Shown here: one piece after another, positions 60,532 through 64,000 of the stretch
How the letters are laid out: the number at the start of each line of letters is the position of its first letter
How positions within the stretch are numbered: the stretch's first letter is position 1
NCBI GenBank assembly: GCA_910575565.1
Contig: CAJTFL010000004.1
Location: 62,001-126,000, forward strand
Length of the DNA: 64,000 nt
DNA from: Lachnospiraceae bacterium
GTDB taxonomy: Bacteria; Bacillota; Clostridia; Lachnospirales; Lachnospiraceae
Direction of reading: 5' to 3'
Made by a program: the position numbers and the translations under genes
The notes under the pieces: generated by a model
What the model saw: the letters and a program-made list of their open reading frames with translations, nothing else
The model's database searches: none
Told to the model about the DNA's origin: nothing

Positions 60532-62487
60532 CTACTCCTGCACCTCAATCCTGCGGATCGCCTTCGTCCGGATCTCCCGGCAGATATCATCAATAAACTG
60601 CCCCAGATCCTTCTGGCCTTCATCGCCCAGGAACCGGCTGCGGACGGATACCTTTCCGCATTCTTCCTCTTTCTCCCCCACAACCAGCATATAGGGAACC
60701 TTAGCCATCCTGGTTTCCCGGATCTTGTAGCCGATCTTCTCCGACCGCCTGTCCACCGTGCATAAAATCCCGTTTGCCCTAAGCTGCTGCTCTACCTTCC
60801 CCGCATAATCCAAATATTTATCGGAGATCGGCAGCACCCGCACCTGCTCCGGGCAGAGCCAGGTGGGGAACATCCCGGCATACTTTTCAATCAGCCAGGC
60901 CAGCGTCCTTTCATAGCAGCCGATGGAGGTCCTGTGGATAATATAGGGCCGAACCTTATCCCCATTCTGGTCAATATAGTACATATCAAACTGTTCCGCC
61001 AGGAGAGCGTCCCACTGGATGGTGATCATGGTATCTTCCTTGCCGTAAACGTTCTTCGCATTAATATCCACCTTTGGCCCATAGAACGCGGCTTCCCCCA
61101 CATCCTCCACAAAGGGGATCGCTAACTCCGTCAGCACATTCCGGATATGCTGCTCCGTCTCATCCCAAACCTTCGGTTCGCCGATATATTTCTCCCGGTT
61201 TTCCGGATCCCATTTGGATAAATGGTAGGTCACATCCCCTTCCAGGCCTAAGGTGGTCAGGCATTTCTTCGCCAAGGCAAGGCAGCCCTTAAACTCCTCC
61301 ACCATCTGATCCGGGCGAACGATCAAGTGCCCCTCCGAGATGGTAAACTGGCGCACCCGGGTCAGGCCGTGCATCTCCCCGGAATCCTCATTGCGGAACA
61401 AGGTGGACGTTTCCCCGTACCGAATGGGCAGATCCCGGTAGGATTTCTGGCTGGCCTTATAAACGTAATACTGGAAGGGGCAGGTCATGGGCCTTAAGGC
61501 AAACACCTCCTTATCCTTCTCCTCATCCCCTAACACAAACATCCCGTCTTTATAGTGATCCCAGTGCCCGGAAATCTTATACAAATCGCTTTTTGCCATC
61601 AGCGGAGTTTTGGTGCGCACATAGCCCCAGTGGTTATCCTCTTCATCCTCGATCCAGCGCTGCAGCGTCTGGATAATCTTCGTTCCCTTGGGCATCAAAA
61701 GAGGCAGCCCCTGGCCGATCACATCCACGGTGGTAAACAGCTCCATCTCACGCCCCAGCTTATTATGGTCCCTCTTTTTAATGTCTTCCAAATGCTGCAA
61801 ATATACCTCCAGCTCTTCCTTGGTGGGAAAAGCGCTGCCGTAAATCCTTTGCAGCATGGCATTCTCCGATTTTCCCCGCCAATACGCGCCGGAAGAAGAA
61901 GTAAGCTTAAAAGCCTTGATCCCTTTGGTGCTCATCAGATGGGGGCCTGCGCATAAATCCACAAAATCCCCCTGGCTGTAGAAGGAAATCACCGCATCTT
62001 CGGGCAGATCCCGGATCAGCTCCGCCTTGTAAGGCTCGCCCTTCTCCTCCATAAACCGAATGGCTTCCTCCCTGGGCATAGTAAATCTTTCCAGCTTTGC
62101 CCCCTTTTTAATAATCCGTTTCATCTCTTTTTCAATCTTATCCAGATCTTCCCGGGAAAATGGCTCCGAATCAAAATCGTAGTAATAGCCGGTGTCAATA
62201 GCCGGGCCGATGGCCAGCTTCACCTGGGGAAACAGATTTTTCACCGCCTCCGCCAGCACATGGGAACAGGTATGGCGCACTACCCTAAGCCCTGCCTCGT
62301 CCTTGGCCGTCAGGATATTTAAGGTACAGTCCTTATCCACCACCGTCCGCAGATCCAAAACCTCGCCGTCTACCTCCCCCGCGCAGGCCGCCCTGGCTAA
62401 CCCTTCACTGATATCGTATGCAATATCGATAATGGAACGGCTCCCTTCATATTCCTTTACCGATCCATCCTTTAATGTAATCTTCAT
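60532..62487 (-). CDS. thrS: Threonine-tRNA ligase
   Basis: A 651-residue class II synthetase that charges tRNA-Thr. Domains in order: TGS (1-62), editing domain with the zinc-like motif HTCSHVLAEAVKNLF and SAYWRG region, catalytic core with motif 2 (FRNEDSGEMHGLTRVRQFT) and motif 3 (RTSIGCYERTLAWLIEKYAG), then the anticodon-binding domain (VRVLPISDKYLDYA). RBS GGAGGAAGG. No T-box leader is visible in the 74-bp gap upstream, so it is not controlled by the T-box mechanism common in Firmicutes unless the promoter lies further upstream. Confidence 0.97.
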   Translation of the reverse strand: MKITLKDGSVKEYEGSRSIIDIAYDISEGLARAACAGEVDGEVLDLRTVVDKDCTLNILTAKDEAGLRVVRHTCSHVLAEAVKNLFPQVKLAIGPAIDTGYYYDFDSEPFSREDLDKIEKEMKRIIKKGAKLERFTMPREEAIRFMEEKGEPYKAELIRDLPEDAVISFYSQGDFVDLCAGPHLMSTKGIKAFKLTSSSGAYWRGKSENAMLQRIYGSAFPTKEELEVYLQHLEDIKKRDHNKLGREMELFTTVDVIGQGLPLLMPKGTKIIQTLQRWIEDEEDNHWGYVRTKTPLMAKSDLYKISGHWDHYKDGMFVLGDEEKDKEVFALRPMTCPFQYYVYKASQKSYRDLPIRYGETSTLFRNEDSGEMHGLTRVRQFTISEGHLIVRPDQMVEEFKGCLALAKKCLTTLGLEGDVTYHLSKWDPENREKYIGEPKVWDETEQHIRNVLTELAIPFVEDVGEAAFYGPKVDINAKNVYGKEDTMITIQWDALLAEQFDMYYIDQNGDKVRPYIIHRTSIGCYERTLAWLIEKYAGMFPTWLCPEQVRVLPISDKYLDYAGKVEQQLRANGILCTVDRRSEKIGYKIRETRMAKVPYMLVVGEKEEECGKVSVRSRFLGDEGQKDLGQFIDDICREIRTKAIRRIEVQE

Positions 62488-62561
62488 ATTCCTTCCTCCA
62501 ATTTTCTATTTCTTTTCAATGAATATTTCTACGAAACTCTATCATCCATTCAACCACCACA

Positions 62562-62933
62562 CTATTTTGCCGGAACGATTTCCAGCCAGTACCCATCGGG
62601 ATCCGAAATAAAATAAATCCCCATTTTCGGATTTTCATAGCAGATGCATCCCATCTCCTGATGCTTCTTATGGGCAGCCTCCATATCATCCACCGTAAAG
62701 GCCAAGTGAATCTCATTATCCCCCAGATCATAATGTTCCTTCTCCCAATCCCGCAGCCAGGTTAATTCCAGCTGAAAGCCAGTAGCACCATCCCCTAAAT
62801 ACACCAAGGTAAAGCTTCCGTCCGAAGCCTCCTTCCGGCGCACCTCCCTAAGGCCAAGAGCCTCCTGGTAAAATCGGATGGATTTATCCAGATCCATCAC
62901 ATTGTAGTTATAATGGGCAAATTGAAACTTCAT
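62562..62933 (-). CDS. VOC family protein (lactoylglutathione lyase-like)
   Basis: A 123-residue glyoxalase-type protein with two beta-alpha-beta-beta-beta repeats. Metal-ligand positions are visible in FAHYNYNVMDLDKSIRFYQE (H), LELTWLRD (E), EIHLAFTVDDMEAAHKKHQ (H) and YWLEIVPAK (E). It matches GloA-type enzymes in size. It may detoxify methylglyoxal or act on a related substrate. It lies between thrS and a small ORF. Confidence 0.88.
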   Translation of the reverse strand: MKFQFAHYNYNVMDLDKSIRFYQEALGLREVRRKEASDGSFTLVYLGDGATGFQLELTWLRDWEKEHYDLGDNEIHLAFTVDDMEAAHKKHQEMGCICYENPKMGIYFISDPDGYWLEIVPAK

Positions 62934-62960
62934 CGCTGATTCCTCCTGATTTTATCCTAT

Positions 62961-63101
62961 TTATGCCATATCGTTTTCAAACCGTCCCAAAGAATGCACC
63001 AGCCAAACCAAATATTCCGCCGGGCCTTCCTCTGATAGGTTAAATCCATATATTTCCGCTATCCTGGACAGAACCTCCATTTTCGCCTTCCGAATACTCA
63101 T
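62961..63101 (-). CDS. 46-residue small protein coupled to the MBL gene
   Basis: The ATG at 63101 directly follows the stop codon of the MBL-fold gene (TAAATG), so translation is probably coupled. The product is amphipathic and helical (SIRKAKMEVLSRIAEIYGFN; EYLVWLVHSLGRFEND). I do not recognise a family. Short length leaves open that it is not expressed. Confidence 0.5.
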   Translation of the reverse strand: MSIRKAKMEVLSRIAEIYGFNLSEEGPAEYLVWLVHSLGRFENDMA

Positions 63102-63797
63102 TTACTGCCTGAATTCCTCCCCCCTGCCGCTGATTTGCACAATCCTATCCCGTGCCGGATGCGCCGGATGTTCATCCAGCCACCGTCCAATGATCCCGTA
63201 ATCCTCCCAGCAATGCATGGGATAAACCCGTTTTGCCTGCGTAAGGTCCAGAAAATAATCCATCCCCAAGGCATAATTTCCTTCCTGCCTGGGATCCAAA
63301 GGAACGAACGCGGCATCGATTTTTCTTCCCCTGACAGGCTCCAAAAACTGCTTAAAATGCTCTTCCATCCTGCGGTTTGATTCTTCCGCCTCCCCTTCCC
63401 AGCGCCAGTTGTTCAAATCGCCTCCATGATAAAGCGCCTTCCCTTCCGCCTGGATTAAGAAAGCCACCCCTTCATCTGTAGATTTCAGCGTTTCCACCTG
63501 GATATCGCCATCCTCCCATTTGCTTTTCGGCCTTATGGAAACCGTCCGGCCAAGGCAGTCCTGGGGAATGCGGCTTTTCCAGATATCATTAGATAAAATA
63601 TACCATACATCCGAATACTTTGCTGCCAATTTAAAAATCTCCGGATTAAAATGATCCCCATGGCGGTGGCTGACGCAAACGTACAGCCGCTTCCCCTCCT
63701 CCACTTTCGGAATCTCTCCCTGATAATAGTCAAATAAAAATGCCGTCTCCTCCAATTCCACCAGAAAACCGCTGTGCCCGATATACGTAACCTTCAT
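63102..63797 (-). CDS. MBL-fold metallohydrolase
   Basis: A 231-residue metallo-beta-lactamase-fold hydrolase. It has THIGHSGFLVELE-like YIGHSGFLVELEET at the start, the metal motif SHRHGDHFNPEIF (HxHxDH), ALYHGGDLNNW and DAAFVPLDPRQ, with the last histidine in YPMHCWEDYG. The pattern matches UlaG/YcjG-like hydrolases that act on lactones or phosphate esters. Its ATG overlaps the stop of the upstream transporter gene. Confidence 0.88.
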   Translation of the reverse strand: MKVTYIGHSGFLVELEETAFLFDYYQGEIPKVEEGKRLYVCVSHRHGDHFNPEIFKLAAKYSDVWYILSNDIWKSRIPQDCLGRTVSIRPKSKWEDGDIQVETLKSTDEGVAFLIQAEGKALYHGGDLNNWRWEGEAEESNRRMEEHFKQFLEPVRGRKIDAAFVPLDPRQEGNYALGMDYFLDLTQAKRVYPMHCWEDYGIIGRWLDEHPAHPARDRIVQISGRGEEFRQ

Positions 63798-64000
63798 CCT
63801 AATCTCCCCTTTCTTCCCTCATACAGCACATAAACCAACGTGTAGGCCGCCATAATCCCGGAAACCGTAGGGGCAATCATCCCCAGCTTCCCCAGATCAC
63901 CGGCAAAATGCTCCCCAAACAGGTACACCAGCGGGATCCTTAAAAGCAGCGCCCCCGCACTGCAGCTGACCATGGTCCATACCGTCTTTTCCCTGCCATT
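63794..64000 (-). CDS. MATE family efflux transporter, C-terminal end
   Basis: The last 68 codons of a gene that starts outside the window. They encode two hydrophobic segments (SAGALLLRIPLVYLFGEHF; MIAPTVSGIMAAYTLVYVLY) and a short basic tail typical of MATE exporters. The TGA overlaps the ATG of the MBL gene by 2 nt (ATGA), so both belong to one operon. Confidence 0.78.
   Translation of the reverse strand, partial: NGREKTVWTMVSCSAGALLLRIPLVYLFGEHFAGDLGKLGMIAPTVSGIMAAYTLVYVLYEGRKGRLG

Noticed and set aside
62488-62561. T-box or other riboswitch before thrS
   Set aside because: The gap is 74 bp and lacks the T-box core and terminator.

Overview
The window looks like a chromosomal segment of a gut-type anaerobic Clostridia member, most likely Lachnospiraceae. 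The reasons are the gene families together: a trimeric NADH-linked [FeFe] hydrogenase, YesM/YesN-type two-component pairs, many AraC regulators, GH36 alpha-galactosidases, msm-type sugar ABC transporters, a YolD/Y-family polymerase cassette, AGGAGG ribosome binding sites and moderate GC content outside one AT-rich island. No rRNA, tRNA, insertion sequence, transposase or CRISPR array was seen.

Layout. 1-5.1 kb (minus): a carbohydrate sensing and uptake unit made of a lipoprotein, a histidine kinase, an AraC-type response regulator, a broken solute-binding protein and the start of a permease. 5.1-13.4 kb: a DeoR-controlled catabolic unit (DeoR, phosphodiesterase-type phosphatase, AGCS symporter, D-serine ammonia-lyase, IlvD/Edd dehydratase) diverging from an MFS transporter. 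13.5-22.7 kb: alpha-galactoside use (AraC regulators, Gfo/Idh/MocA oxidoreductase, GH36 alpha-galactosidase, ABC transporter). 23.4-33.6 kb: hydrogenase operon hydC-ATPase-ferredoxin-hydB-hydA, guanine deaminase, and a divergent sensory-type cluster (DRTGG, ATPase, HydS-like Fe-S protein, DRTGG-like, PHP). 34-38 kb: MNT/HEPT-like pair, polysaccharide deacetylase, DUF885-like peptidase and a 5'-truncated AraC gene. 38-43 kb: ornithine cyclodeaminase-type protein with arginine deiminase, then an SOS-type translesion cassette. 43.3-45.5 kb: a second GH36 alpha-galactosidase.

45.7-58.4 kb is an AT-rich surface polysaccharide locus, read on the minus strand from one promoter region near 58.5 kb. 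It encodes a 51-residue SinI-like protein, an integrase-like protein without catalytic residues, a PssD/PssE pair, several glycosyltransferases, a TagF-like transferase, Wzy, an acyltransferase, Wzx, and a nucleotidyltransferase-aminotransferase fusion that probably makes a CDP-activated amino-alcohol or phosphonate headgroup. A divergent XRE (SinR-like) gene shares the control region, where two consensus sigma-A promoters each carry a 15-bp palindrome over the -35 box. I consider this locus and its switch the most interesting part of the window. 59.5-64 kb holds a small membrane protein, an EamA half transporter, thrS, a VOC protein, an MBL hydrolase with a coupled 46-residue ORF, and the end of a MATE transporter.

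Several genes are damaged: an internal deletion in a solute-binding protein, an in-frame loss of TM2/HAMP in the kinase, a deletion joining the 5' ends of two divergent genes, and a C8-tract frameshift in an AraC gene. These are either real decay or phase variation, or assembly artefacts.
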